NCBI GenBank assembly: GCA_947581635.1
Contig: CANPVE010000006.1
Span: forward strand, 1 to 64,000
Length of the DNA: 64,000 nucleotides
Source: an uncultured Clostridia bacterium
GTDB lineage: Bacteria; Bacillota; Clostridia; Oscillospirales; Acutalibacteraceae
Reading direction: 5' to 3'
Shown here piece by piece: positions 50,937-60,231 of the stretch. The translations under genes were made by a program, and so were the position numbers. The stretch's first letter is position 1. Every line of letters starts with the position of its first letter. Under the pieces are notes generated by a model. It was not told the origin of the DNA and did no database searches. It saw nothing but the letters and a program-made list of their open reading frames with translations.

Positions 50937-53183
50937 TTGTCAAATATAACAAGGAAGGTTGTGGGTACAATTAAAGTTTTGATTGTAGGTTCATATGGAT
51001 TCTTTACCAACTCGTTGGTGCAGCGTCTTTCCAAGGAAGGCTGCGAGATCTATATGATAACGGGAAAAAATTCAAAGTTAAAGGGCAGAGGTCTGCCGAA
51101 ACATATCAATTATGATTTTGCTCTTGATGATCCGCTGATTCAGAACATCATCGACAGCATAGGGCCTGACGCGATGGTGTTCATGGGCGCTCAGGACACT
51201 TCGTTCGCCTGGAACAGCAACGCCGACGCCGCAGTTTATAATGCCACAGTGTCGAATATCCTCACCTGCGCCAGCAATGCCGGCGCCAAGCACATGGTGT
51301 ATCTTTCTTCCACCGAGGTTTACGGCATGGACTACGATACGCCTGTTACCGAAAAGACAAAGCCTGCGCCCACTTCAATAAAGGGCCTCACACTGCTCAA
51401 CGGCGAGGGTCAGTGCAAGATTTACAACGACAACACGGGGCTAAAATCGGTCATTCTCAGACTTCCGGTGGTTTACGGCCCCCAGGCCAATGCAGACGAG
51501 GAACTCACTTTCATCGCCGATTGTTTCCTTCACGCAAAGATGGGCGAGACTCTGGAATGCGACCTTGATATGGAATACAAGACCATATTCCTCGGCGACG
51601 CAGTTGACGCTGTGTACAGAGCCATCGCCAACACTTCTATCCCCAAGGGAACTTACAATGTCGACGGCAACAGCTACGTTTCCAACAGAGACATTGTTGA
51701 ATTGGTGGAGAAGATAAGCGGCAACAAACTCAAGATAGACGACAAGAAATCGGCGGGCAAGGGTTGTACCTGCAACCCGGTCGGCACGCTTTATCACAAG
51801 GCCACGGAGTACACCCCTATAGTCACGGTTGAAAAGGGTATGGAGCGCACCTACAAGTGGGTCAACAGCAATTACAGTGCGCTAAGCGAAAATTACGCCG
51901 CCAAGAAAAAGCACAGTGAGGGCGCGGCGTGGTCCGAGAGCAAACAGCGAATGAAGAACATAGCAAAGGGCCTGCTCGCTTATGTTGAAAGCATAGTGCT
52001 CTGTGCGCTCGCCTGTCTGGCCACCTATTTTTCCAACGAATACACCATGCTAAAGGGTATGGATTTCTTCATTATCTATATCATCATCATGTCGGTTGTC
52101 TACAGCATTACACATTCCTATATATCCATTTTCCTGTCGTCCATAATGTATGTCGTTATGAAGATGGTAAGCGGCATGGAGTTTGCCGATGTTGTTTTGG
52201 ACTACACCACGCTTATCAAGATATTGTTCTTCTTCCTGGTGGGTATTCTCGTGGGCTACAGCAAGGACAGACTGAAGCTGAGAAACACCGAACTGACCGA
52301 GGAAAAGGCAGCCTTGCAGGAAGAACTGGCCAGAATTTATGATATATCCGAGAGACATATTCAGATAAAGAAGATGTTCGAGGAGCGTCTGATAAACTAC
52401 GACAACTCGATTGCGAAAGTTTACTCCATAGTATCACAGCTTGACCTCCTTGACTCCGAAAAAATCGTCGGCTCGGCTCTGGACGTCATCATGCAGATTA
52501 TGGGTGTGAACGACATAGCTATTTATGTGCAGAGCAACGAAGGTCTGTATCGTTTGGTCGGCGCTTCGTCCAGACGTGCTCAGAAGATGAAAAATATCAT
52601 TAATATCGAGGATTATGAGGAACTTGAGGGCGTGCTGCTTGAGGAGAGAATTTATGTAAACCGCAAGCTCGATCCCAACCTCCCCTCGATGGTTGCGCCT
52701 GTTTTCTCCGATCAGAAGATGATCTATATGATCATGCTCTTCAATATGGATTTCGACAAGATGACCCTTTATCAGGAAAATCTTTTCTCGGTTCTTTCCA
52801 AGATCATTGCCTCCAGCTTCGAGAAAGCGTACCGCTATCAGAATGATACTAAGGACGCCCGCTATGTGCCCGGCACAAACATTCTGCTTGCCAGCGCGTT
52901 CAAAGAGCTTGTTCAAACCAGGCTCAGCAGCGCGGGTACGAATGTGGCCGATTTCGCCGTGCTCAAGGCGTCTGTTGACAGCGCGGATCTTATGGAAAAG
53001 GGCGCGGCGGCCGGCGGCGTTCTGCGCGATAACGACTACGTTGGAATGTGCGAAGACGACCCGAACGCGCTCATGCTCCTGCTCAGCAACACCAGCGAGA
53101 AGGATCTGCCCTTTGTTTACAAGAAGCTCCAACGCATTGACTTACAGGCAGAGGTGGTGTCTTTAGATGATTACAGGAATTAA
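50937..53183 (+). CDS. pelD: Epimerase-like domain fused to PelD (degenerate GGDEF, RxxD c-di-GMP site)
   Basis: This 748-residue protein joins two modules. Residues of about 12-310 are an extended SDR (sugar-nucleotide epimerase) fold, but the GxxGxxG turn is GSYGFFT and the Tyr-x3-Lys pair is missing. Residues of about 340-438 hold four membrane segments, then a coiled coil (about 438-490), a GAF domain (about 500-620) and a degenerate GGDEF domain with R697-D-N-D700 (RxxD) followed by CEDDP in place of GGDEF. That order matches PelD, which binds c-di-GMP through RxxD to activate Pel synthesis. The exact start is unsure: TTG at 50937, GTG at 50961, or ATT at 50970 placed 11 bases after GGAAGG. 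It overlaps pelE by 17 bases. Confidence 0.85.
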   Translation: MSNITRKVVGTIKVLIVGSYGFFTNSLVQRLSKEGCEIYMITGKNSKLKGRGLPKHINYDFALDDPLIQNIIDSIGPDAMVFMGAQDTSFAWNSNADAAVYNATVSNILTCASNAGAKHMVYLSSTEVYGMDYDTPVTEKTKPAPTSIKGLTLLNGEGQCKIYNDNTGLKSVILRLPVVYGPQANADEELTFIADCFLHAKMGETLECDLDMEYKTIFLGDAVDAVYRAIANTSIPKGTYNVDGNSYVSNRDIVELVEKISGNKLKIDDKKSAGKGCTCNPVGTLYHKATEYTPIVTVEKGMERTYKWVNSNYSALSENYAAKKKHSEGAAWSESKQRMKNIAKGLLAYVESIVLCALACLATYFSNEYTMLKGMDFFIIYIIIMSVVYSITHSYISIFLSSIMYVVMKMVSGMEFADVVLDYTTLIKILFFFLVGILVGYSKDRLKLRNTELTEEKAALQEELARIYDISERHIQIKKMFEERLINYDNSIAKVYSIVSQLDLLDSEKIVGSALDVIMQIMGVNDIAIYVQSNEGLYRLVGASSRRAQKMKNIINIEDYEELEGVLLEERIYVNRKLDPNLPSMVAPVFSDQKMIYMIMLFNMDFDKMTLYQENLFSVLSKIIASSFEKAYRYQNDTKDARYVPGTNILLASAFKELVQTRLSSAGTNVADFAVLKASVDSADLMEKGAAAGGVLRDNDYVGMCEDDPNALMLLLSNTSEKDLPFVYKKLQRIDLQAEVVSLDDYRN

Positions 53184-54126
53184 CCTTTGGCAGATAGCGC
53201 AGAGTTTTCGATTCACACTCAATGCCCGAGATCCCAACTTCGTATATCAGATAATACTTGTCAATACGATAATTTCGGTGGTCTTTTTGGTGGTGTTTAC
53301 GCTGCTCGGAAAGTTCAAGCCGGCGCTCTGCAAGACAATAATAATGATTTTAACCCCGCCCTTTGGCGTGATATGTTTCTTTGTGAATTTCATAATATCG
53401 CTGTTTGACCGCAAGTCCGAAATCGACTACCTGGAGCTTACGTTCAACAGAGAGAAGAAGGAATTCGCTGAACAGACCGACTACGAAACTGAAAAAGAGT
53501 TCGTTCCGCTCGAAGAAGCTCTCATCATATCCGATGTTCAGGACAAACGCCGCGCACTGCTGAATGTGCTCAAGGCCGATGTTTCAAACAACATGAAGTC
53601 TCTGGTTAAGGCTTTGGACAACGAGGACTCCGAAACCGCCCACTATGCGGCTTCGGCTCTTATGGATGTTTTGCAGAAGTACTCCAAGCAGCTCTCTGGT
53701 CTGTCGGTCAAGTACAAGGAGAACCCCGAGGATGCCGACATCAATAAGGAATACGCCGACACAACCTATGAATACATCAGCAGCGGTGTTCTGGGCGAGA
53801 TAGAGGTAAAGAAATATGCTCATCTTTATGTTGAGCTTATTGACAATCTTAACAAGTATCACCCGGACATGATCGACACCGAGCAGTACAGAAATGTAGT
53901 AGAGTGCCTGTTGAAGATAGGCAAATACGACGAAGCCGACAAATGGGCGAGCCTTTCCATAGAACGCCAGCCTAACATCGAGCAGTCTTATCTTAATTCG
54001 CTCAACGTTAAGTACAAGACCGAAAAGTGGGATGAATTCAAGGCGGTCATGGACAGTATGCTCAAGTCAGGCGCGCAGCTTTCCGATAAGGGCATAGGCA
54101 TTGTTCGTTTCTGGAACAGTAAGTAA
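53167..54126 (+). CDS. pelE: PelE-like membrane protein with helical repeats
   Basis: This 319-residue protein has two membrane segments (about residues 28-45 and 55-78) followed by a long helical-repeat cytoplasmic part: 'EEALIISDVQDKRRALLNVLKADVSNNMKSLVKALDNEDSETAHYAASALMDVLQ' then TPR-like 'VVECLLKIGKYDEADKWASLSIERQP'. This is the PelE layout, a scaffold between PelD and the other Pel membrane proteins. The ATG lies inside the 3' end of pelD, so translation is coupled. Assignment rests on topology, position and the 'RR..L..VL..D...N...L..AL...D.E.AHYAA' pattern. Confidence 0.82.
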   Translation: MITGINLWQIAQSFRFTLNARDPNFVYQIILVNTIISVVFLVVFTLLGKFKPALCKTIIMILTPPFGVICFFVNFIISLFDRKSEIDYLELTFNREKKEFAEQTDYETEKEFVPLEEALIISDVQDKRRALLNVLKADVSNNMKSLVKALDNEDSETAHYAASALMDVLQKYSKQLSGLSVKYKENPEDADINKEYADTTYEYISSGVLGEIEVKKYAHLYVELIDNLNKYHPDMIDTEQYRNVVECLLKIGKYDEADKWASLSIERQPNIEQSYLNSLNVKYKTEKWDEFKAVMDSMLKSGAQLSDKGIGIVRFWNSK

Positions 54127-54344
54127 TTGTAATGAAAGACTGATTAGTTTTTGGTCTACGGTCTACAGCAATCCACATATTCACCGAAATTATTACCGCA
54201 TTATGGCTTAAAACAGGACGCAGTATGCGGTTATGCGGCGGATATGCAGGATTGCTGTAGTTACAGTAAGCGCTATAAATCAGTATGTACGTTGAGTTTT
54301 TACATATAGCCCGCGTCCGTTTATAGCAAGCTAGGAGGGAATAA

Positions 54345-56747
54345 ATGTTATCCTTACAAGATGCTCTTGCAAATTTGTCTAATTTGCCGCTCATAAGCAA
54401 TATGATGTCAGGCGATTTTTTCACTTCGGCTGTAAAGAACAATATATGGTCGTTTTTATGGTTTGTAGTTGCATATTCGATCGTATTTATTGTCATACCG
54501 TCGAAGATCCTGCGCCTGAATCTGTGTGACGGTAATTTCTTTGATAATGCCCTGACAAGCATTATCATAAGCCAGACCTGTCTGGCGTTTGTTGTCTTTG
54601 TGCTCTCCTTCATGAAGATATACAATGTCGTCACGCTGTTTTTGGCTCTGATTGTGGGAATCATGTTCTACTACAAGTTTAAAGACAAGATAAGTTACCG
54701 CGAGAAGGTCAAAAACCTGATATACGTTTTTTCCGACATTGTTTCGGGACAGCGCAAGCTCTCAATCATGGTAGTTTCGTTTTTCCGCAGGATACTGGAC
54801 AGCGTTGCCAATGGCGTCAAGAGATTTTTCAAGTTCTTTTTTGACAAAAATGTGGTTTACCATATAATTTGCACCCTGTCCATATTGGTTTTGGTAATCA
54901 GACGCTTTTATTTTGCGATGGAGAGCGAAGGCTTCCCTACCTCCGATGTCACGGTTCACACGTCATGGGTTAATTTCACCGACGCGGGATATATTTTCAG
55001 CGACGGCATTTATCCATTCGCCATGCACAATATAGTGTCCGCTTTTGCCAAGCTGACGGCTATCGACGTAGTGACGGTGATGAGATTCATAGGTCCTCTC
55101 AACGCTATCATGATGGGACTTATGCTCATGGTGTTTATCACCAAAATATTCAAGAGTCCGGCTGCCGCCACCATTACAGGTCTTGTGTACTGTTTGAGCA
55201 GCTTCGGCAGCGGAGCTGTGATTGACCGTGTGTACTTTTCGCTTCCGCAGGAAGTGGGTATGTTCTATATATTCCCCGCAGCCTACTTCATGGTGAAATT
55301 CCTTGAGGGAAAGGACAACATGGACGGCGTCACATTCGCCATGGCGGCATCGATGACGGTTTCAGCCCATTTCTACAACGCGATTTTCGCGGTCCCGCTC
55401 TGTCTGTGCATTGTGATACCATACATTCCCTCCATTCTGAAGAACAGAGAGATATTTCTCAAGATGATACTCAGCGTGGTTCTTGCGGCGTTTATCGCCC
55501 TATCGCCATTTGCTGTAGGCAGAATAATGGGCTATAATTGGCAGGGTTCGCTTGACTGGGCCGTGAGTATGATGAATATAGGCAGCGACGACGACTCGTC
55601 GGACCAGGCGGAAGTTGAGGAATCTCAAGAGGAAGAACCCGAGCAGGAGGCCGAACAGGAACCCTCATTCATAGAGAAATCCTTAAAATCTTTCGGTTGG
55701 ACGGCCGAGAGCTACACCGATTTCTGGGGCTATGTAGTCATTGGAAGCTCGCTGGCCAGCATTGTGCTGGGCATAGTGGCGCTGTTTACCAAGCATAAGA
55801 TGGCGGGGAAAGTCTCAATAGGTCTGGGGCTTAATATGGTGGTATTCAACTACTGCCTGCTGCATCCCGGCTACTTCGGCCTGCCCTCGCTCATAGGCGG
55901 CGACCGCGCGCTGAACTACCTGATCTATATAGGCGCGATTATGATAGGCGTGCCGTTTGGCGTATTCTGGGCGATATTTGAAGACAGGTTCAGACCAATT
56001 CGCTGGGTCGGTTCTGTTGCCATTGTAACGGCATTTTCCTGTCTGATATTCTTCACGGGTTCCACTTTTGAATCCAGCGCCTACTACAGAATGAGCTATT
56101 CTTCGGTCACAGAGAATTACTATAAGATAAAGAATACTCACCGCAAAAACACATGGACAATAGTTTCCACGGTTGACGAACTGTCGCTCACGCGTAACAA
56201 GGGCTGGCATTATGAATTGTGGGAGTTTATATTCTCGATGGAACAGTACGAGAGCACGAGAGTGTTGCAGATTCCGACTGAGTATGTTTACTTCGTCATT
56301 GAAAAGCGTCCGCTCAAGTATAATGATCCAACCTATCTGGGCGAGCCGCTTGACATTTACAACAGAGTGAGCGAGCGTTATGCGGATCAGCTCCTGAGTG
56401 AGCAGACCCTGCGCACCAGTCGAAAGAGCGATTACTATGCTGATTATGAGATAAGACGCGCGATAATGTCCAAGGCTTACTTCTGGGCGGAGCGGTATAT
56501 GCAGTATTTCCCCGACCAGATGAGAGTGTATTATGAAGATCAGGACGTCATTATATACGAGATAAAACAGAATATGTTCGCGCTTAACAATTTTGCCATT
56601 GACTACGGATACAACACAACAACAATGGAAGAATGGCTGCGTGAGCACCCGGAGGCACTCGGTGAAAATACTCAAGTCGTTTCGGACAGCGATCTCGTTG
56701 TTTCAAACAGCGATTTGGCCTCAGAGCCTCAGAATGTGACATCCTGA
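54345..56747 (+). CDS. Large polytopic membrane protein, GT-C-like
   Basis: This 800-residue protein has about 14 membrane segments in two blocks and a soluble C-terminal domain of about 200 residues, probably extracellular. After the first block the loop 'GFPTSDVTVHTSWVNF' carries an acidic Asp-Val-Thr-Val-His motif, as in GT-C transferases that use lipid-linked sugars. A 28-residue acidic loop at about 412-440 is almost all Glu, Asp, Ser and Gln. I recognise no exact family. GGAGGG precedes the ATG. It lies about 220 bases after pelE and may transfer sugar or export a polymer. Confidence 0.7.
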   Translation: MLSLQDALANLSNLPLISNMMSGDFFTSAVKNNIWSFLWFVVAYSIVFIVIPSKILRLNLCDGNFFDNALTSIIISQTCLAFVVFVLSFMKIYNVVTLFLALIVGIMFYYKFKDKISYREKVKNLIYVFSDIVSGQRKLSIMVVSFFRRILDSVANGVKRFFKFFFDKNVVYHIICTLSILVLVIRRFYFAMESEGFPTSDVTVHTSWVNFTDAGYIFSDGIYPFAMHNIVSAFAKLTAIDVVTVMRFIGPLNAIMMGLMLMVFITKIFKSPAAATITGLVYCLSSFGSGAVIDRVYFSLPQEVGMFYIFPAAYFMVKFLEGKDNMDGVTFAMAASMTVSAHFYNAIFAVPLCLCIVIPYIPSILKNREIFLKMILSVVLAAFIALSPFAVGRIMGYNWQGSLDWAVSMMNIGSDDDSSDQAEVEESQEEEPEQEAEQEPSFIEKSLKSFGWTAESYTDFWGYVVIGSSLASIVLGIVALFTKHKMAGKVSIGLGLNMVVFNYCLLHPGYFGLPSLIGGDRALNYLIYIGAIMIGVPFGVFWAIFEDRFRPIRWVGSVAIVTAFSCLIFFTGSTFESSAYYRMSYSSVTENYYKIKNTHRKNTWTIVSTVDELSLTRNKGWHYELWEFIFSMEQYESTRVLQIPTEYVYFVIEKRPLKYNDPTYLGEPLDIYNRVSERYADQLLSEQTLRTSRKSDYYADYEIRRAIMSKAYFWAERYMQYFPDQMRVYYEDQDVIIYEIKQNMFALNNFAIDYGYNTTTMEEWLREHPEALGENTQVVSDSDLVVSNSDLASEPQNVTS

Positions 56748-56878
56748 TTCGACGTTTGGAATCATGGCGGATTATGGCAATCCGCCATGATGGCGTAAGG
56801 ATATATTCCGGTAAAGACATATAAGCGATTTTTATACTTTTTCAATTGCATACCAGTATAAAACGGAGTGGTCCAGTA

Positions 56879-57853
56879 ATGATAAGTGTTATTGTACCCG
56901 TGTACAACTGCGGCGAATATCTGCGCCGGTGCGTGGAATCGCTGCAAAGGCAAACCTATAAGGCTTTGGAGATAATATTGGTGGACGATGGTTCGACTGA
57001 TGGTACTGCGGAGCTTTGCGACAGCCTGGCTGCAGCCGACAGGCGTATAACCGTGCTCCACCGCCCCAACGGGGGGGTCTCGTCCGCAAGGAACGCCGGA
57101 ATTCGCGCAGCCGTGGGCGAATATGTCACTTTTGCCGATGCGGACGACTATGTTAATCCCGACCATATAATGAATTTATATAATGCTATGCAGAAGCACA
57201 ACTGCGATGTATCTGTTTGCAGTTATATTACTGAAAGCGAGAAAAGGTGCTCACAGCCAAGGAGCCGCGATTCCGACAGTTACAATGAAGTATGCTACAA
57301 CCATGACAGCGCTGTCTGCGAGCTGCTCGCGGGCGGCGCTGTCGGCGGTTATGTGTGGAATAAGCTCTATCGGCGCGAACTGCTGGAGGGTGTGGAGTTT
57401 GACGGCGGGATAAAGATACTAGAGGATTTGCTGTTTAATTACAATGTGTTCAAAAATGTCAAATCCGCCGTCTTTTCCGACGCGAAATCATACCATTACA
57501 TTCAGCGCGGACAGAGCGCGATGCACCGTGGCTTTGGAGACGAGCATCGCAGCATGGTCGAGACTGCGCGCAGCATTCGAGATGATACGGCCAAGTCGGG
57601 CGGTGAGCTTGCCGACGCGGGAAAAGGGCTGCTCGCCACGACGATACTCTGGGTCGTCGACGTTATGGCGGAGTACGGACCTTATGACAGGGAACTTGTC
57701 AGGCAATATCGCGCGGAGTTCAAGCCGCTCAAAAGGACCTATATGCGGCTCAGGCGTGTGCCGATAAGCTACCGCGCGAGCGCAATATTTTTTAGTATGG
57801 GCTACGGAGTATTCAAGTTCTCGGTTAAAACCGTGAGAAAGTTGAAGGGGTGA
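56879..57853 (+). CDS. GT2-family glycosyltransferase
   Basis: This 324-residue protein is an inverting GT2 transferase: 'MISVIVPVYNCGEYLRRCVESLQRQTYKALEIILVDDGSTDGT', 'NGGVSSARNAGI', the DXD motif 'FADADDYV', and an 'EDLLFNYNVFKN' block in the acceptor region. The ATG was chosen because the family begins right at 'ISVIVPVYN' and GGAGTGGT lies upstream. The gene is 8 bases before the next start. Sugar and acceptor are unknown. Confidence 0.93.
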   Translation: MISVIVPVYNCGEYLRRCVESLQRQTYKALEIILVDDGSTDGTAELCDSLAAADRRITVLHRPNGGVSSARNAGIRAAVGEYVTFADADDYVNPDHIMNLYNAMQKHNCDVSVCSYITESEKRCSQPRSRDSDSYNEVCYNHDSAVCELLAGGAVGGYVWNKLYRRELLEGVEFDGGIKILEDLLFNYNVFKNVKSAVFSDAKSYHYIQRGQSAMHRGFGDEHRSMVETARSIRDDTAKSGGELADAGKGLLATTILWVVDVMAEYGPYDRELVRQYRAEFKPLKRTYMRLRRVPISYRASAIFFSMGYGVFKFSVKTVRKLKG

Positions 57854-57861
57854 AATGACAT

Positions 57862-59115
57862 ATGGAAGTCAGTACCAACATCGACAGCAGGAGCGGTGAA
57901 AACGGCAACGGCAAAAAGAAAATTCTTTTTGTGACAAATACCATGGGGCGCGCCGGAGCGGAGAAATGCCTGCAAGCGCTTCTCGAACTGCTTGATCCCG
58001 AAAAATACGATATGTCGGTTTATTCCATAATAAACCGAGGCGAGCTTTACAGCGATATGCCGGATTATGTGCGAATTCTCAACAAGAATCCGTGTACAAA
58101 GTCGGTGCTTGACAATGCGGGACTTGCCGCCATCACGCGTCAGATATTGTGGAGCCTTTTGAAGAAATTCAGCTTTATCACCTATATACCGTATTTTTTC
58201 AGAGTGCTGGCACATCAGATCAAGATAAAGCATCTGGATTTCAGCAAGCTTTTTTGGATGCTTCTGGCCCGAAACGCCAAGCGTTTTAATGAAGAATACG
58301 ATTTGGCAGTTGCATTCATCGAGGGCGCTGCGACGTATTATGTCGCGGATTATGTGAAAGCGCGCAGGAAAGCGACATATGTACACATCGACTATCTGGC
58401 GGCCGGTTATCTGCCGAAGCTGGATAAGCCGTATTACGACAAGTTCGATCGCGTATTCTGTGTTTCGGACACCGTGCGTCAAGTCTTTCTCAAGGCATAC
58501 CCCGAGTACGCTGACAAAACGTTCTTCTTTCACAACATGGTTCCGAGGGAGCGTATTCTTCGTCTTGCCAAGGAGGGCGAGGGTTTTAACGACGGCTTTG
58601 ACGGGCTGAGAATACTAACCGTGGGGCGTCTGCACTACCAAAAGGCGTATGACATAGCTATCCCCGCATTGGCTGAGCTTCGCCGCCGCGGACACAACGT
58701 GCGGTGGTATGTGATAGGCGAGGGAGCGGAAGAAGACAATCTCCGCGCCCTGATAAAGCAAAACGGGGTGGAGGACAGTTTCATATTGATGGGCTGCTTT
58801 GCCAATCCCTACCCATATATAGCGGGCTGCGACATCTATTCGCAGGCGTCGCGCTTTGAAGGCTGGTGCATTGCACTTGCCGAATCACTGGTGCTGGCGC
58901 GTCCCGTTCTGGCTTCGCGCTGTGCGGGCAATGAGGAACAGGTGACAGACGGCAAGACAGGCGTGCTGATAGATCTTTCCATCGAGAATGTGGTGGAGGG
59001 CATGGAAAAGCTGATAAACAATCCCGAGCTGCGCGCGCAGTTTACCGAAAATCTGAGCGGAGTGGCGCTGGACTTCCGCAAGGATTTGGAAATGCTCTAT
59101 GCGCTTACAGATTGA
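57862..59115 (+). CDS. GT4-family glycosyltransferase
   Basis: This 417-residue protein has the two Rossmann domains of GT4: 'KILFVTNTMGRAGAEKCLQALLELL' near the start, 'YVHIDYLAAGYLPKLDKPYYDKFDRVFCVSDTV', then the donor domain 'RILTVGRLHYQKAYDIAIPALAELRRRG', 'WYVIGEGAEEDNL' and 'YSQASRFEGWCIALAESLVLARPVLAS' with the E-x7-E region. An SD (GGGGTGA) precedes the ATG. It lies between two GT2 genes in the same direction. Confidence 0.93.
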   Translation: MEVSTNIDSRSGENGNGKKKILFVTNTMGRAGAEKCLQALLELLDPEKYDMSVYSIINRGELYSDMPDYVRILNKNPCTKSVLDNAGLAAITRQILWSLLKKFSFITYIPYFFRVLAHQIKIKHLDFSKLFWMLLARNAKRFNEEYDLAVAFIEGAATYYVADYVKARRKATYVHIDYLAAGYLPKLDKPYYDKFDRVFCVSDTVRQVFLKAYPEYADKTFFFHNMVPRERILRLAKEGEGFNDGFDGLRILTVGRLHYQKAYDIAIPALAELRRRGHNVRWYVIGEGAEEDNLRALIKQNGVEDSFILMGCFANPYPYIAGCDIYSQASRFEGWCIALAESLVLARPVLASRCAGNEEQVTDGKTGVLIDLSIENVVEGMEKLINNPELRAQFTENLSGVALDFRKDLEMLYALTD

Positions 59116-59160
59116 TTTATGATTTTTGAATTTTAATTTGTTTTTTGGAGGTGAGTATGG

Positions 59161-59940
59161 ATGACCTGTTTGGACAGAAAGACCCTGATACTGATACCCG
59201 CATACAATGAGGAAGATACCATTGCCGACGTTCTCCACAATATACACGGCGAGTGCGGCAGCAACGTCGACGTCTTGGTTATAAATGACGGTTCGCGCGA
59301 TCACACCGTCGAGAGAGCCAGGGAGGCGGGCGCGATAGTCGTGTCGCACATTTACAATATGGGCTACGGCGTTTCGCTGCAAACCGGCTACAAATACGCT
59401 GTCGACCACAATTATGAATTTATCATTCAGATGGACGCTGACGGTCAGCACGATGTGTGCAATATCGGCTCTATATATAATGAGCTGGTTAAGGATAAGC
59501 ACCATTACGATATCGTGATAGGTTCGCGCTTCTTGGCCGAGGACAACAAGATGAAAGTCGGGATTGCCAAAAAGGTTGCAATAAGTTTTTTCAACGCAGC
59601 AATAAAACTGGTGACGCGCAAGAAATTTACCGACCCTACATCGGGTTTGCAGGGATTAAGCCGCCGCGCATTTACCGCTTATTCGCTCTATGATAATTTC
59701 GACACCAACTACCCCGATGCAAACATCATAACCAAGATGCTTCTCAACGGCTACAAGCTCAAGGAAGTTCCGGCCGTGATGCATTCGCGCGAAAACGGCG
59801 TGAGTATGCATAGCGGTTTGCTCAAAAATATATCTTATATGTTTACCGTCACCCTGAATATTGTGGTTGTTGTAATGCGTTTCCACCTCATAAAGAAAGG
59901 GCGCAAGGATATTGTAGATGCAAATTCCGACAATGGCTAA
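59161..59940 (+). CDS. GT2-family glycosyltransferase (dolichyl-phosphate-mannose-synthase-like)
   Basis: This 259-residue protein resembles polyprenyl-phosphate glycosyltransferases: 'TLILIPAYNEEDTIADVLHNI', 'DVLVINDGSRDHTVERAREAGAIVVSHIYNMGYGVSLQTGYKYA' and 'FIIQMDADGQHDVCNI'. These transfer a sugar from a nucleotide to a lipid carrier. The product could be the donor for the GT-C-like protein at 54345, which would make these two steps of one pathway (inference). It lacks the C-terminal membrane pair of longer homologues. GGAGGTG precedes the ATG, and it is the last gene of the locus. Confidence 0.92.
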   Translation: MTCLDRKTLILIPAYNEEDTIADVLHNIHGECGSNVDVLVINDGSRDHTVERAREAGAIVVSHIYNMGYGVSLQTGYKYAVDHNYEFIIQMDADGQHDVCNIGSIYNELVKDKHHYDIVIGSRFLAEDNKMKVGIAKKVAISFFNAAIKLVTRKKFTDPTSGLQGLSRRAFTAYSLYDNFDTNYPDANIITKMLLNGYKLKEVPAVMHSRENGVSMHSGLLKNISYMFTVTLNIVVVVMRFHLIKKGRKDIVDANSDNG

Positions 59941-59976
59941 ATGTATTTTTTGTATGTATTATGTCGGCGTGTGAAG

Positions 59977-60024
59977 AATCGGGAAACTGTCTCCGTGTTG
60001 GAGCGACGGTTTCCCGATTTTTTT
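59977..60024 (+). terminator. Terminator of the exopolysaccharide locus
   Basis: AATCGGGAAACTGTC and GACGGTTTCCCGATT pair almost perfectly (one G-T pair) around a loop of about 14 bases, followed by seven T. Confidence 0.95.
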
Positions 60025-60231
60025 GGCGGTACCTTTAATCATTGTCCATGGTGCAGAGCAGAAAGCACATACACCCTCAAAAAAAGGCAATACGGCGATA
60101 CCGCCAAAAAGGATTGAAAAAAGCGGATCGCCGTACTGTCTGCTATGAGATTGTGAGGTTATTTATGTTCTGTGCGCTCCTCCGAGGAGAAGCACACATC
60201 GCGCAGTCAAAATTGATATAACGCCAAAGGT

